Positions 10,583 through 24,195 of a DNA stretch of 64,000 nt are shown one piece after another. The position numbers and the translations under genes were made by a program. The stretch lies in assembly GCA_008711295.1 (NCBI GenBank), contig VUYV01000003.1:11541881-11605880 (forward strand), in the 5' to 3' direction. The notes under the pieces are model-generated. The model was not told the origin of the DNA, did no database searches, and worked only from the letters and a program-made list of their open reading frames with translations. The stretch comes from Anarhynchus alexandrinus. Taxonomy: Eukaryota > Chordata > Aves > Charadriiformes > Charadriidae. How positions within the stretch are numbered: the stretch's first letter is position 1; every line of letters begins with the position of its first letter.

Positions 10583-12755
10583 CTGTGCTTCTGTCTGGAG
10601 TGACAATTGCTTTCAACTTGTCTCTCAGCTGAAGCAGAGGAATAGAAATAAATCAGAGAGTGTAAGTCAGAAAGGAGGAAGCGCTGGAGCCAGAAGCAGT
10701 AACATTTGGTGCCATATTGGAGGACTAAAAAAATACATATTTTTAACTCCAGTAATTTAAAAAGAATTGGGGACATCTGCTATTCTCAGGACATTAATTA
10801 TTAAAACTTACGAGAAACCAAAAGCATAATGTCTGATAGATTCTAAATTGTTATAAATCTTTTTCGTGCTCCTTCCTCTGCTCTGTCTGATGCAAACAGC
10901 TGATCAGCATGTACCAAAAGTATTTAATCAGAATTACAGTGAATTTAAGCATAAAATTGCAGTTCTTGAAAATAAGCTGAAATACTTGAAAAATAACTTC
11001 AGTATGATTTTGTAATATTAGGCCCACTTATACACAAAGTTGCATCTATTTATCCAGATATATGTTTTAAAAATTTAGTTAAATTCTTACAAAATCCCAT
11101 GTGTATTTTCTTCATTAGATTTTAATCTGGCTTAAATTCATTGTATTAAGTCAGTTCCTTGCCGGGTTTGAGGTTTTCAGCCATGTGCACAAAGGAATTT
11201 GCACCACTGTCACTAAATTAAACTATCGATTGTGGTTCAGTTGGTGCAACATTTATGTAGGGAAAAGCTCTCATTTATTGATCAGCCTGAGCTGCCAATT
11301 GTAGATCCAAGTCCAAGCCTCAGTAAAATACAGCTATATTGAAATACTGGCCCAGGCCTGTGTATTTCTATAGGAAAGCATGAAGTCAGTCAGTCCGCTA
11401 AGCCCTCCTGTGTATTTTTGTGAGTTCCTTTAGTGAAAAATGTGATTCAGTTCAGAACAAACCTGTGGGCAACAGTAGATTTAAACAAATACCATAAAAT
11501 TGTGCAATGGGTCTGAAAGTACATACGTGAAGTGCAGGTATAGCCATGCCTTTGAATTTAATGGGTTAGTATACATTACAGGGAGACTAGGCTAGCAAAT
11601 CTGACAATAGGATTTTCATAAATTATAGTGCTAATAGGTTTGTATTAATTGGGTTCATCTAGACAAAAAGCAATATACAGGTAAAACCATACAGTCTTCA
11701 TAAAGTTGTTATCTTTGTATTATGATACACATTTGCTTCTGCAAGAAGAAAAGTACTCAGGATTTATGAACTACTGATCTTCATCCATGAGTAATGCTAG
11801 AAATAGACTGTGGCATATTAAAGGGCTTTATGTATACTATTACTCAGTATATTTTGAGACTGTACCACTCATGACAACCAAAACTCAAAATGCAGTCAGT
11901 CACATAAAATTTATCACATTGTTGTTTGTAGCAGATGAAGAGATAAAAAATGGGCAAACCCACATATTTTACAGGTAAAGAATTACAAGCATACTTTTAA
12001 ATCAAGCAGTTTGCCAAAATGACTTTTAAACTACCAGAGAAAACAGGAAGATATTATCAGATATTACAGTGTTATGAAGCATGAGCTTGGAAACTAAATG
12101 GAATAGAATATTCTGCTGTTCTAGGACATATTCTCACAACTGCATATGACTGAGCAGTAACTGGTGACAGACAGATGGTACCATCCAGAAAGCCCTTCTC
12201 AAAGTGACAGCCAAGGTTAAAAATGGGACTGCACTAGAAGCCAAAAGTTAAAATAAAAGTTACTCATGAAAAGCCATAGTTTCAAAGTAAGACATTCGGT
12301 ATATACTGCAGGTGTAAGCATGTATATAGGAGTAAGACTTCCTCCTGGGTTACCTGTGGTGGCCTAAAGTTTTGCTTCTTCTTTTTAATACATTTAGTAT
12401 TGTGGTATTTGTTATGCCAGAGCAACTAACTTACCGGTTATTTGCTACAGAGGCTTTCTGTTTGCCAGGGGAGGGATATGAACTATCCTTTTGGACCAGT
12501 CTTGCTAAAGTATTTCTCCTCCCAGAAATGCCCGAAGCCAATAGGCTTCGTACTTAAGTAGCTTTAGGTACTTAAGCTCTTCTGCAGAATAAGTTAGATG
12601 CCTATTTGCATTATTAAACAGCTAAATACCCTTCTAAATGTGTCCTTAAGAGTAATCTGGTCTGTAGACGTACGTCTTTGATTAACCAGGGTTAGAACTT
12701 GGTTTCCTTTAAACAAAATCTCAACTTGGAAATACATTGCACTCTGTTAGCATCA
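10583..12755. other. Unique AT-rich non-coding DNA
   Basis: No recognised genes or mobile elements. A short stretch near 12545-12620 (CTTAAGTAGCTTTAGGTACTTAAG, then AGATGCCTATTT) has the wording of the old dispersed repeat described at 40.3 and 53 kb, but is too short to call. Confidence 0.5.
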
Positions 12756-13245
12756 TTTGTTCCATCATTTGTTCCTTGAAAAATATTCCGAAGCTATTTT
12801 TTGCCATATGGCATCCCATCTTTGTCAGTGTTTCACTGAACTGGCCGGAGCTTTCCATTACAAATATGAACATACCATGATGCGCGGATGGAGTCTGCCA
12901 TTGATCATGCAGAACTGTTGTTGTGTTACACTGAATAGTATGTCCTACTCAAATAATCCAATACATGTACTGATTTTCCTAGGCAGGGCTTTATCCTCAT
13001 TTGTTGTTGTTTCTGGGAAAAAGAAACTTTCTGAGAAAAACTCGATGCTAATTTTGATTATGAGCTTTCATTCAACTCAAATGAGAAGCGTGAATTGCTG
13101 GCTGTCATCATCTCCAGCTGTAGACAAATGCTACAACAGCCTCACATCACCATACTGTAGTGTCAGTATCTTAAGCTGTAGCTGAAGTCAGTTTCTGATG
13201 CTTTCTAATTGCTTGTGATTACACCCTCATACGCAAATGTAAACT
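12756..13245. promoter_or_regulatory. Candidate conserved non-coding element overlapping a 142-codon open frame
   Basis: The plus-strand frame 12757-13185 is open for 142 codons, but its predicted product matches no family I know and its S/C-rich composition does not look like a natural protein. The DNA itself is complex, repeat-free and rich in AT-core words such as CTAATTTTGATTATGAG, typical of constrained non-coding DNA. I favour a non-coding element over a gene; neither is established. Confidence 0.18.
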
Positions 13246-16200
13246 AATGACATCATCTCAGTCCAAAGAGCACAACCAGTGCAAATGTGGAACTGGATTC
13301 AAAAAGGATCAGAGAAATTCATGGGGCAAGGCACACGTGAAGCGCTGTGCTCTGAATGCAGCCTTTGTCTCAGAAAGCTCCTAAATGGCTGACAGTCAGA
13401 AGGCAGGGCATTGTCATACGGGGAAGATCACTCTTTACGTCCTTATCATCTTCTTTTTCTTAGTCTCCCACAAGTAGCTGGTAGTGGCTGCTGCCAGGCA
13501 CTCTTCCTCTTTCCATGGCAGAGCCCCGTTAAACTAGCAATTGATTTGGGCATTATCTTTGCATAATGTGACCCTAGGTCTCCTTGGAGACCTGAGAGCT
13601 TTGCAGGGCTATCAATCTTCAGAAGCAGGGTGTCTCTTATATTTTCATTTTACTTTCAATAGCTCATTTTTCGGCTACATTGTGCTATTCCTCAGCATTG
13701 CTTGATAAATGTTATAAAGTTTCATTGCCTTCTGGTAGGTTATTGTTTCCTTTTGGGAAGACAGTTGGTCATCCGGGTTAAGTCATTTTTTATCTTTTGT
13801 TCTAAGTATTTCTGCAAAGTCTCCCTTTTCCTTGCGTCCATATCGCCTCACCCACAGCTGCTAACATTGCTACAGGTTGAGGGGACAGCTTATCCATGTT
13901 ACTACAGCCATGTTCCATCTGCCTCCGCAATTCTGCTACAATCAAACAGGTCACTAATCTCACTTCACAGTTGCAAACAAAGCAGCGGAGTGCATGCCAT
14001 TTGCAGCACAAAAACGTTGGTGCCTTAAACTTCTGCTACAGATAGTGTCTTTTTCATAGAAAGTCTATACTTTCCTACTTGGTGTGTGAACTGGGTTTTT
14101 TTGTTTTGGTTTTGTTTGTTGTTTTTTCCATAACATCCTTGCCCCCAGGCATGTTTCAGTGTTCTTTCTGTACTGCTCTCCATAAGAAGTCTACTGGATT
14201 GTTGCCTCTCTTCCTGGGCAGTTTGTCTCTGCTGCCTCCATTCCTTTGCCCTGAGCTGGCAGCTGTTGTTGATTTCTCCTCTGCAGCAATTTTTCAGATG
14301 AACTGGACTTGTGTCCCATAGACTTCTCCTTCAATAATGGAATCTTTTAATACTTTAGAAGGAAAATGTGAATAAGCTTCTTAACACTGAAATTCAATGC
14401 TTTGGGGGGTAAAATATGTGTATCCTTCTACAACATTCAGCAAACACCTTTTTCTAGCACCTTCATCATACCGGTCAGCTGTCTAACCAGTCAGGCTTCA
14501 TACTTTTCCCATTACCTTTTCCCAGGGAGGGAGAACAAATAAGTACGTTGCTTTTCGCTACCATTCGCCATGTCTGCAGGCTCCATTTTTGTACCTGCTG
14601 GAGAGCCATCCTTCCTGCAGCCTGAGCGTTTCTCTCCCAAGTGCCAGGCAAGCAGCTACCTGGTGAACATGAGACGGAACAGCAAGGGAAGCAGCCGGTG
14701 AAATGCACAGGTTGGGCAATCACCCGCTGCTCTGCGGGAATGACCTCAGAACAACAGCACTGCGCGGGAGGGAGGACAGATTGCAAATGCTGTGGATCAG
14801 AAGGGCAGAAAAAGGAGGAAACCAAACATGCCCCCTGCCCCCCTGAGAGGCCTGCCTGCCCTCCCCACCAGGGCCAAGGCGGACAGCTGTAGCTGCCTAC
14901 ATGCTCTCCTTCCTCCTCTCTTTCATGCCTGGGTCTGGCTGCCGAGCTCCCTTTCCTTCCCACTTCACGAGGGATTAATTTCTGGTGTGTACACCCATCC
15001 TGGCCAGAGTAGGCCTACAGATGCAATGAGGGTTAGTCTGAGAAAACTGGTTTCCTCACCAGAATTTTAAAAAAGTGTGGAGCAGAATTAAAACATATTA
15101 TAACTTAACATTAGTGGTAATGCAGTGTAAAAGCTCAAAAAAACCCTATAATTGGGCCTTAAGCCACGTAAGTATCCCTGTAAATTCTTACTTAATGTCT
15201 TTGGAATCCACTCATAGTGCCTCTTAACTACTGCTCCAAACAGAACAGATTAAAGATAATTAGGATAAGGCAGGATAATTAGATATAATACACTCACCAA
15301 CAAAAATTCTATAAGAATTTACAGCTGTGTAAGCCTAGTTGATTTCAGTAAGGTGGAAGAGGATTTTATATCAATGCAGAATTGATATGTAGATCTTCAG
15401 TGCTCCATATATCACAAATATGCTTAAAAAATCCAGTTCTTTTCAGTGTTTTATACAAGCATTAATAAATGATGTGCATAACCCTAATATCAAGAGCCTA
15501 GCAGAGCATATAACATGTCAAAAATGGCTATTTTAACCAAGGGTCAAGTCCAAGTTCCCAGCTTCCAGCTGAGTATTCTTTGCTTAGCCATGGTGAAGTC
15601 CAGCATCTTTTCCCACCGAGCTGGTGACAAAACTCCCCTAAAAAAATAGATAATCAATATATATGTCATGGTGGTGTTAAAGATTAACTTTGCAAATACC
15701 TGGAAAATAAAGATTGGTACTGCTACTAAATTATAAGGCACTCGATGCTAAAATGTCCTCATTACTTAATTTTTGGAATTTGGAAATATAAATGCGAGAT
15801 CAAGTCACTTGCCCTCACTGATCCATTAAGAAGAATGATGCAACCTTTCTGAATTTATTCATTTGTTGTCATATCCCAGTAGGAATATTATTTTTTCCTG
15901 CTACAGAAACTAGACCTGTTAGGTAAGTCAGTCAAAATCAGAACTAATTTTTTTTGGTTAATAGTTACTTCTTTCATTCTTATTGTAAGGAAAACTTAAC
16001 ACTCAAAAAAAAGGGAAAGCTAGATTCTAGATCCAGCTGGGAGTCTTCTCACAGTTGTCAAGAGTATTTCCTTGTCTTGAAACAGCAGTTATCTTTCAGT
16101 GCAAGGGTCACTGATTTTGTTGTAAGGATAGCAAAGATCTTAATTACCAAGTTAGAGGAAAAAATACCAGAATTAGAGAAAATAAAGATCATCTCACCCT

Positions 16201-19200
16201 TTCCTGCCCCAGATCAAATTGTTTTCATTGTTGGCCAATACAGAAATAAACTAAACTCCTTGTTCTTTCTTTTGCCAAATAGTTTGGATTTGCAGCCTGT
16301 GCAATCCATTGCTTTCTGTGTGATTAACTACAAAAATCTGCCTTATGGGTCCTAAAACATGAAATCGTCTTGGAGGAATTCTCCCTGTCATTGTATTCAT
16401 TGCCAAGGTCATGGAAGGCAGGAAAAGTTCTGGACAATTGTTTATGGTGAAACATAATCTCAGAGGATCAGTCTTTCAATGATTAAAATTGTACATAGTT
16501 GTGAAATTAGATTAGGTTGTTTTTCTGAAAACTATCAGGCAAGATTTTTTTCAAAATTCATTTTGCACAAATCTATCAACCTGATAATGGAAGTCTCTAT
16601 TGTGAGCATATTATCTGAGACTACTCTGGGCAATGCTTCTGAATAAAACAAAACATCTCCTAGTGCTCTCAGATTCTGTTGTTACATATATTTTCAGTCA
16701 GCAGGGCCACAAGAAAAGTATTATTCTTTTCCAGTCCCTTAGCTGTCATGATAAATCGATTAAGTTGTAATAATTTCACCTGCATGTGGTACTTAGAGAG
16801 AACAGCCTGAATTCAGAGCCTGCTTTCAATCTGTGGTTTGTACAGACATCACAGGGGGGATGCCTGAAAAAAGGATGGAAGCTATTTTTTTTCCTCGTGT
16901 AGCTATATTATATAATACCTCTAACCTGGATCTGAAGACAAACTGTTGTTTATCACTGTAGAAAAGTGCACCGAGGGAGACTTCAAGTGGCAGTTGTAAA
17001 ATATGTGGTGGAAGATCCATTCCCAACATGTACTGAAACAGAAGTGTAAAATTAATAAATAATGAAGTGGCTTGGTTCAAGTTACACACACTGTTCAAAA
17101 GAAAGCAAGAAAATGAACCACCCAGGACTTTCTCTTCAGAAATGCCAGTTACTGGGATTCCTCTCTGAGGACGGTGCAGACCAAGTCCAGTGCTTTCTCC
17201 CTCGGTGCTGCTTCTTGCTTTCCAGCCTATTCTCAGTGATCTAAGAATCTCTGTTACCCTCATGGGGTGGTCTTTCACCGCTCTTCTAGGTTGCTCACCG
17301 CAACAGGTCATCCCAAGTGTACCTTATAAACAAATCTTCCACTCTTCCTAAGTGGAAATGCTCGTGATGGGAGATACACCAGCTAAGCGCAGAAGCACAG
17401 CTGATGTTACTCTCCAGCACTGTGGGTCAGAGCTAACCTGCTTTTCCCCTGTCACAGAGATGCCAATACCCCAAGGCTGCATGATGTTATCTCCTGGCAA
17501 GCCCTGCCGTAATGGTGTCATTCGTATGCTTGTTTATAAGGTGTGTTTCCCCTGCATGTGGTGAGTAGACTAAAGCCGCGTTTTTGGAGTGTCAGTCGTT
17601 ACATCTGTTGGAGGGTCGTCTAGTTTTAGTATGCAGTTACAAAAACAGGCAATACAGAGGCATCAGTAACCAGGAATAAGTTCCTAAGTGGTATTATTTT
17701 CCAATCTAAGTAAACAGTGCCGAATGATTTGGATTGCCAGGCCTATCCTTCACCAAATAAATTCTTTCAGGTCTATCTTGAAGATAAGCTGTACATGGTA
17801 CTGAACTGTTATTACAGACTTGAAATAGAGTGTTCTTTAGGGCAAACCTACTTGTTGTCAAACTCTCCAGCAGCAATAGCATTTTTGGGACAGACTATTT
17901 TGCTCCTTGAACTTCATTTCAGAAACAGTGCAAGCGTTTTTCTAGGCAGCATTTCTGCCCAACAATTGTCTAGCAGTAAACCCATCAGCAGCATCATAGC
18001 CCTGGCCAGGGTGCATTGTCTTGGATTCTGTGGCAATTTTATTTAAAGTGGTTATCCTCCCAGTATAAAAAAACCCTGCAGAATGTGAATCTGTGATGGA
18101 AATGACATGAAATAGCTTCACTTTTGAAGAGTGCCAGTAGCTAAGCTCACTCTGATTTTTTAAAAAATAGACTTTCATCTGATTTATCTGGATTTAAATA
18201 AAAAGGGTTTAACCATTCCTGGAAGAATGCACCTACAGTTCCTCTACATATTAATACTGCTGAACATGTCAGATGCAGAGACACTGTTGTTGTATCTCAG
18301 TACCTGGAGCTACTGTGTCCTTTTTCAGCAAGAACAGCTCCAGCACATGTGCTGTTTCTGTACGTGGCGAATGGCACGTGGCATGTGAGAATGACTCACT
18401 GTGTCTTAGTTCTGTGACTTATGGCCAAGTTCTGCTCTGAAATCCGAGCAGTTCTGCTTGATTTTCACTATTGTCAGTAAGAACACTGTTTGGTCCTGAA
18501 TGTTTTTAGGGTCACTGTCTGCTTGTTACTAGGTCTGGTTCTCTGCAGTGTTGTTCATGCTGATGTGTTGAATTGAGTGGAGTTGCCATGCTGTAATATT
18601 GTGGATTTGATTATCAGGGCCCACAAACTAGAGAATACCTCCTGCTCTGTTTTTCATCTTACACTGTTGGCTTCTTAGTGGTTTCTTTACAGTTTCACTG
18701 AGGTGAGAGGAGAATCAAATCCTTAGACTGAATACAAACTTCTGCTGGTTCATATATAACTCTTTACTCTCTGATATTTAAGTAAGTGGCAACTCTTCAA
18801 ATACTCCTCGCTGTCAGGTTGATTCTGCCTTCAGACTGCTCGATAGCTTATTCCCCAAAGAGCCTCGCTTGGTTGATGGTATCTTGCACAAAGAGCTCAG
18901 TCTTTCCACTGCCCTCTGTGGAGTGCTGAGCGATACAGACTGAACCCATATAAATAGGACTCTTTCCACATTTTGAGGGTGACAAAAATGCTTTAGCCAC
19001 TTTTTTAGGGGGGAAACATCTGAGCTGGAGCACATCATAAATCTCAAGTCCAGGTACACATGTTGGCAGCATCCCAGCCTCACTCTAGGGGGTAACCTGT
19101 CTATTTAGACATCTTCTCTCCCAACCATTGATTTCCCAGTGGCAATGGGAAGGGTATGTGACTGTAACAGGCCAGAATGGAGCGTTACTATCCCGCCAAG

Positions 19201-20550
19201 TCTCCACTGTGGATAACGGGGTGATCAGGATGCCAGCAAATGCTCTGACATACTTCCGCTGCTTCATTTAGACAAAGGCAAATGTCTGCTTATTTCCCTA
19301 GCACAGAAAGGCAGTGCTTCTGCTGAAAAACTCATTTGTGCAGTTCAGCTTGCACTTCGTTGGATGTAGCAGTATGATATCCCCTTTGTCTCTTCTAAAA
19401 GAGGAAGGAAAAATTAGAGTATTATTAGTATTATTAGAGAATCATCTTGTCAGGAAGACCTCATGGTGGCTTCTCAAAAGAAGATTCCTTATGTCTTCAT
19501 TCTCTCTCAGACACTCACTTGAGAGTGAGCCCATGGAAGTCTGTGGGACTTTTTCTGTAGTAAATCTGGCAGTACTGAGCCTGCTGTGACCAGACTGGCA
19601 TTGCAGGAAGTTGCATACGTCAACAGTTTCTGACCATAAAGATTAGAATCACAGTGAGTCAGCAGCGCTATCCCAGCTTCACTATCCTGTCAAGGTATAT
19701 CTTGCATACAAATTTATGAACTGCAAGGATATACTTTGGTCTATGTCAATGACTTACTAGAGCAGGTCGAAGCCCTGCCTTTTGTTTCTCTCGGGAGATT
19801 CTGACATTTCTTAATTTGCTCTGGTGTGAATCATAGTGGAAACAGAACAGCCTTTGCAAAATGAAATTTAGAACAGAAAAAAAATCATTTGAGAGGGTCA
19901 AAATATTCAGCTTAAAGAAAGCTGGGAACACTTGCATCCAGTTGTGTCACATTGTTTTGTATTACAGTAGCATATCATATGAACAGAATTTCAAGAATTC
20001 AGTAATTCTCAGAACAGAACATAGGAGAAGTGACAATAAGAAATTACACTTTTCCAACTTCAGATATACTAGTGGGCAAGGAAAGCATGCCAATAGCATT
20101 GCTACAGCAGTAGGCAGCACTACAATTTCCTCAGTGAGCCACTGGAGACTGTTACTTAGGCAAATTGGTACTGCATGTTTACCACTGGTACACTGAACTG
20201 TGCGTAGATATGATATGCTGGTGCAGACACCTACCAAAGCAGCAGAAGATGCAGAGAAGAAGGATGGATGAAACCACACTGTAGACAAGCTCCCAGAATC
20301 TGATAATTGATGGTATGAATGTGAGGGCTGAATTAAAAAAAAAAAAGTCAGTGAATAGTTAGGTCATGAAAGTCACGCATAATGTCTCTTTGGCTCTCTC
20401 ACATACATATATATGTACGAAGTCATATGATGTTCCCTAAATGGTCAGACCAAAAACCACATTAAACACATTATTTTAAGCCAAAGATATGGACAACCAT
20501 GGTGGGATGCTATCGTCTATAGAAGTACAGAGTGTGGTTGTGAGCATGAA
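13246..20550. other. Unique non-coding DNA
   Basis: Seven kilobases with no recognisable exon, RNA gene or high-confidence transposon. A GC-richer patch at about 14640-14960 supports long overlapping frames on both strands (minus 14475-14963, plus 14641-14892 and 14792-15070), the signature of composition rather than coding. Other long frames, 15954-16355 plus and 16826-17311 minus, resemble no known protein. Confidence 0.5.
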
Positions 20551-20553
20551 CTG

Positions 20554-20588
20554 TTCCATTCTATTCTGTTCTGTTCTGTTCTGTTCTG
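20554..20588 (+). repeat. (TTCTG)n pentanucleotide microsatellite
   Basis: Five perfect TTCTG units at 20564-20588 preceded by two variant units (TTCCA, TTCTA). Length variation between individuals is plausible. Confidence 0.95.
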
Positions 20589-23026
20589 GGAAAGAGTAAG
20601 ATATAGCCCAAGAAGATGATTGGGTGTTGCTGTCTCTCTGATTCTTTGTGAGTGCAAAGACAGCTTGGCAAAGGAGACATGCAAGGTGAAGCTGAGAGTG
20701 CATTTCAGGCCATTACTTTGAGATGATGAAGAAATCTCACTACAGCTTGTATGGGAAATATTTGAGAAAGTGATACCAAATACTTCAGAGGAAGTTATTG
20801 GAAGTCATAAACAAACAAAGGCAAGCTGGACAAGCAACAAAATAGAATGTTACAAGAAAAGCATAAACAGGTCAAGTCTGCTGGCAAAGCAAGAGCATGA
20901 TCAAAGCAGTGAAGAGATCACAAAGAGAACACAAGCAAAGATTTGGGAGAAAGAAGCTCAGCAATTACAGAATACTTCAGATTAACTAGAAAAACAGTTT
21001 ACATGGTGGTTAAATAGTACAGGAAAAGAAACTGAGACAATACTGCTTGTGCTAGGATGGCTAACAGTGACTTGACAAGTCATAAAGAGGTGCTGCAGGT
21101 AAAGAAGGGTATTTTAAAACATGTATTCCCTGTAGCTGATGACACATGCATTCTGGGCATGTAGTCGGGAGACAACAGCTTGCAAGGCAAGATGGTATGG
21201 CTCTCAGGACAACCAAGGATCTCAGCACTGAATCTTCATCTGCAGAAGAAACAGAACCAACACTGGGGCAAATAAAAATGCAAAAGCTGCAGGAACATAT
21301 AACATTGCCACTAAGGTGGAGAAGGATCTGAACAAGCATCTGGAATGCACTGTATTTAGAAAGCATTCATGAGGAAAGAATGTCTTGCCAATCCAAATAA
21401 TGATATAGATAAAATTTATCATCAATACTAGGAAAAGTAATTTTAAAAGTTTTAAAAGAAAAAGGAGTTGAAAAACAGTGCAGCATAGCCTGGCCAAAAC
21501 TCTATTGATTGAATATTTGTGTTTCAAAAGGGACTGGAAAGAAAAGTAAGAATAGGTTTTAAAGCCTTATTAAAAAATATCCAATTCTTTGTTTCATTTA
21601 TTTTATAATGACATTAGGTTCAGCTCAAAAGGGAGCACTATGAAAAGTGACTAAATCAGACTAATCAGGGCTATAGATAAGGTGATAACAATGCTAAAAG
21701 GTGTGTATAACAACTCTTGCAGTCTCATAAGAACTGATGGGCACCTGAGCAACAGATTCATTCCAAAGGCTGATAGAACAGAAAGGGCCCTAGAGCTGCT
21801 GTTCTTCGTCATCACTCTCTTTAACTAGCCATGATGAAGTCCAGTGTGTAACATTGGACGAGCAGTGTTCTTCAAACATTCTGTTGGAAAAGACTTTATT
21901 CCATCTTATAAGGACCGCATACCTCATAGCCTCCTCTGTCCTGCATCTGCAAGAGTGTCTATGATGTGACCAAAATGGAGGTGTCCCTGTGGGTCTGGTC
22001 CCCAGGAGTCTTTAGTGGCATGGCTGGTCATATAAGTAGTCCCTATCATTTTCTCCAATATTCACGTGTGTTTTTGTCACAGGTCATGCAAATTATATGA
22101 TGAGAAAAAATTTACACTGTTGCTACGTGGCGAGTACGGTCCTGTTGCTTCAGTCTCAAAAGAATTTGAGAAAGGAGGTTAGAGAGTAACAAACCCAAGA
22201 CATCTACTCTCTGTCTTTCTCCCAAATTGTGTCTGAAGGGCCTGTGATAAGTGGGTAGCAGGCAATGAACTGCTAGAATAAAATTGTTCTGACAGGCTGG
22301 GTCTGATCCACAAAACTTTTTGTTGTTTGAAGCTCTCTGATAGAGAGTTAAGCTTCCTAGCTTGTGTGGATGATGTCATATAATTGTCAGACATGCTTGA
22401 ATTCATAAGAGGTTCTTGGCTATCTTAGAAAATCGGTGTAGTTGTCTTGGATTCACAATAAATGCCTAGAGGATGAAATGGTTGTATCTAGAAAAAGAGC
22501 AAATATATTACGTGTTGAAATGGAGCAGCGATAATCTTATGAAACAGTATATTCTATACACACCTAGAAACCTTGGAGAGTGTTGATTATCAAGGATGAG
22601 GTTAACAGAGCACATGCTTCAGCCACAAGACCTGCACAGAGACTGACAGAATTCCACATGGGATAAAAACAAGATGTTTGGAAGGAGCTGCACTACCTAA
22701 AGCTGAAATCAGAAGTTGGGAGACAATGGACATCTGTCATCTCATAAAGAAGCCATTTGGCAACTGACCATGAAGAGCTTCTACCCCAAAAACCTTTTGT
22801 CCAGGAACCACCAAATGGCTCTTCTTTTAGAATACGACTGCTCTATTCCACGTCCCCGCACAGGATCCACTGCATAGTTTTTCTGAGGCCCATAAAGCCA
22901 GTTTCAGCACTGTGTAGTCAGGAAGTTTGCAGAAGCGCTATGCACCTTCTTCCCAAGCAATCAGAGGAAGCCTGAGAAATACAGGAATACTGGAGACATC
23001 AACTCCTGAGATCTAGATTCAGGCAT
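20589..23026. other. Unique non-coding DNA, partly A-rich
   Basis: The plus strand is A/G-rich from about 20760 to 21560, which gives open frames without stop pressure (20770-20985), but no protein family is visible. The stretch may be a transposon too old to read; I could not align it to a family. The remainder is unremarkable. Confidence 0.45.
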
Positions 23027-23027
23027 A

Positions 23028-23513
23028 ATAAGAAGGACGTGGATCTGCTGGAACGTGTCCAGAGGAGAGCCACGAGGATGATCCAAGGGCTGAAGCACCT
23101 CTCCTATGAGGAGAGGCTGAAGGAGTTGGGGCTGTTCAGCCTGGAGAAGAGAAGGCTCCGGGGAGATCTTATTGCAGCCTTCCAGTACCTAAAGGGGGCC
23201 TACAGGAGATCTGGGGAAGGACTTTTTACTGGGGCATGTAGTGATAGGACGAGGGGGAATGGCTTTAAACTGGAAGAGGACAGGTTTAGATTAAACATTA
23301 GGAAGAATTTTTTCACTTTAAGGGTGGTAAGGCACTGGAACAGGTTGACCAGAGAGGTTGTTGAGTCCCCATCCCTGGAGGTGCTCAAGGCCAGGCTGGA
23401 CGTGGCCTTGGGCAGCCTGGTCTAGTGGGAGGTGTCCCTGCCTATGGCAGGGGGTTTGGAACTCGATGATCTTCAAGGTCCTTTCCAACCTAAACCATTC
23501 TATGATTCTATGA
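23028..23513 (+). mobile_element. CR1 LINE, 5'-truncated, best-preserved copy
   Basis: About 490 bp of CR1 3' end. The frame 23039-23425 (129 codons including stop) is the CR1 ORF2 C-terminus: [73 protein letters not shown] and [17 protein letters not shown] are all in family order. The 3' UTR follows and the copy ends in two direct units, ATTCTATG/ATTCTATGA, at 23497-23513, the typical CR1 terminal repeat. The open frame shows low divergence and hence youth relative to the other copies. The reverse-transcriptase and endonuclease domains are missing, so it cannot move by itself. A minus-strand frame at 23200-23388 is antisense artefact. Confidence 0.97.
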
Positions 23514-24195
23514 AAATGTTCTGAATCAGTGCCTTTTCCTGGTACTGACAGTAAGTTCTATCTGTATAATTGCTTGGATTGGAGAGACGTTCTTTCCTCA
23601 TTAATATTTTTTAAATACAATGCATTCCAGACACTTGTTCACAGTGTCCCTGTCATTTGGGTGGCCCCAAACTTTTTAACAGGTTGTTTGGTAAAACTTT
23701 CAGTAAACCAGCTGGGTCCTTTGTTCTTCTATGCAGTTGACCGGGTGATCTGATCAGGAAGCTAATTTGTAACCTGAGGATAGATAGATGGAGGTCTTTG
23801 CTCCTTTGCAGGACTGTGTTCCCACTGGTTGTGGATTAATGTCAAATCCTGAAGTTGTATGACAGCTCTGTTGTCCACTGAAGTGAAAAGTCCAATAGGA
23901 GTTCAATAATATAGGCCTCATTTGCTGTAAGTTCAAAGGAAACACTAAAATTCATTGCACTAAAAACAAATGGCTCCTCTGTAGGAGATCCAGTACTTTG
24001 CTTTGAAATGACACACAGTTCACTTGAAACATCACTTGGCAAATGTGGGAGCTGTACCATCTTTCAGTGATGTAAAGGACCATTGAAATAAGAGGCCCAT
24101 GAAGACAGCTGTTAAGCTGCACTGAGACTCAGGCACTTCAAATGCTAAATATTACACCACTGACGCTGGTGAGAACTGAGGGTGTTTTCAAAATC
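23514..24195. other. Unique non-coding DNA
   Basis: Nothing recognisable. Overlapping minus-strand frames at 23754-24060 have no family resemblance. Confidence 0.5.

Noticed and set aside
10410..10760. Plus-strand 116-codon and minus-strand 127-codon frames
   Set aside because: Both cross the inverted CR1 at 10391-10582. Only the CR1 ORF2 C-terminal piece is meaningful.
14475..15070. Overlapping 162-codon minus and 83-92-codon plus frames
   Set aside because: The GC-richer patch has few stops on either strand. The products show no domain or family resemblance.
16826..17311. 161-codon minus-strand frame
   Set aside because: No recognisable domain, and a competing plus-strand frame at 17062-17244. 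Treated as chance.
20589..21560. Possible ancient LINE in A-rich sequence with lysine-rich frames
   Set aside because: Block order could not be matched to CR1, L2 or L3. A-richness alone explains the open frame.
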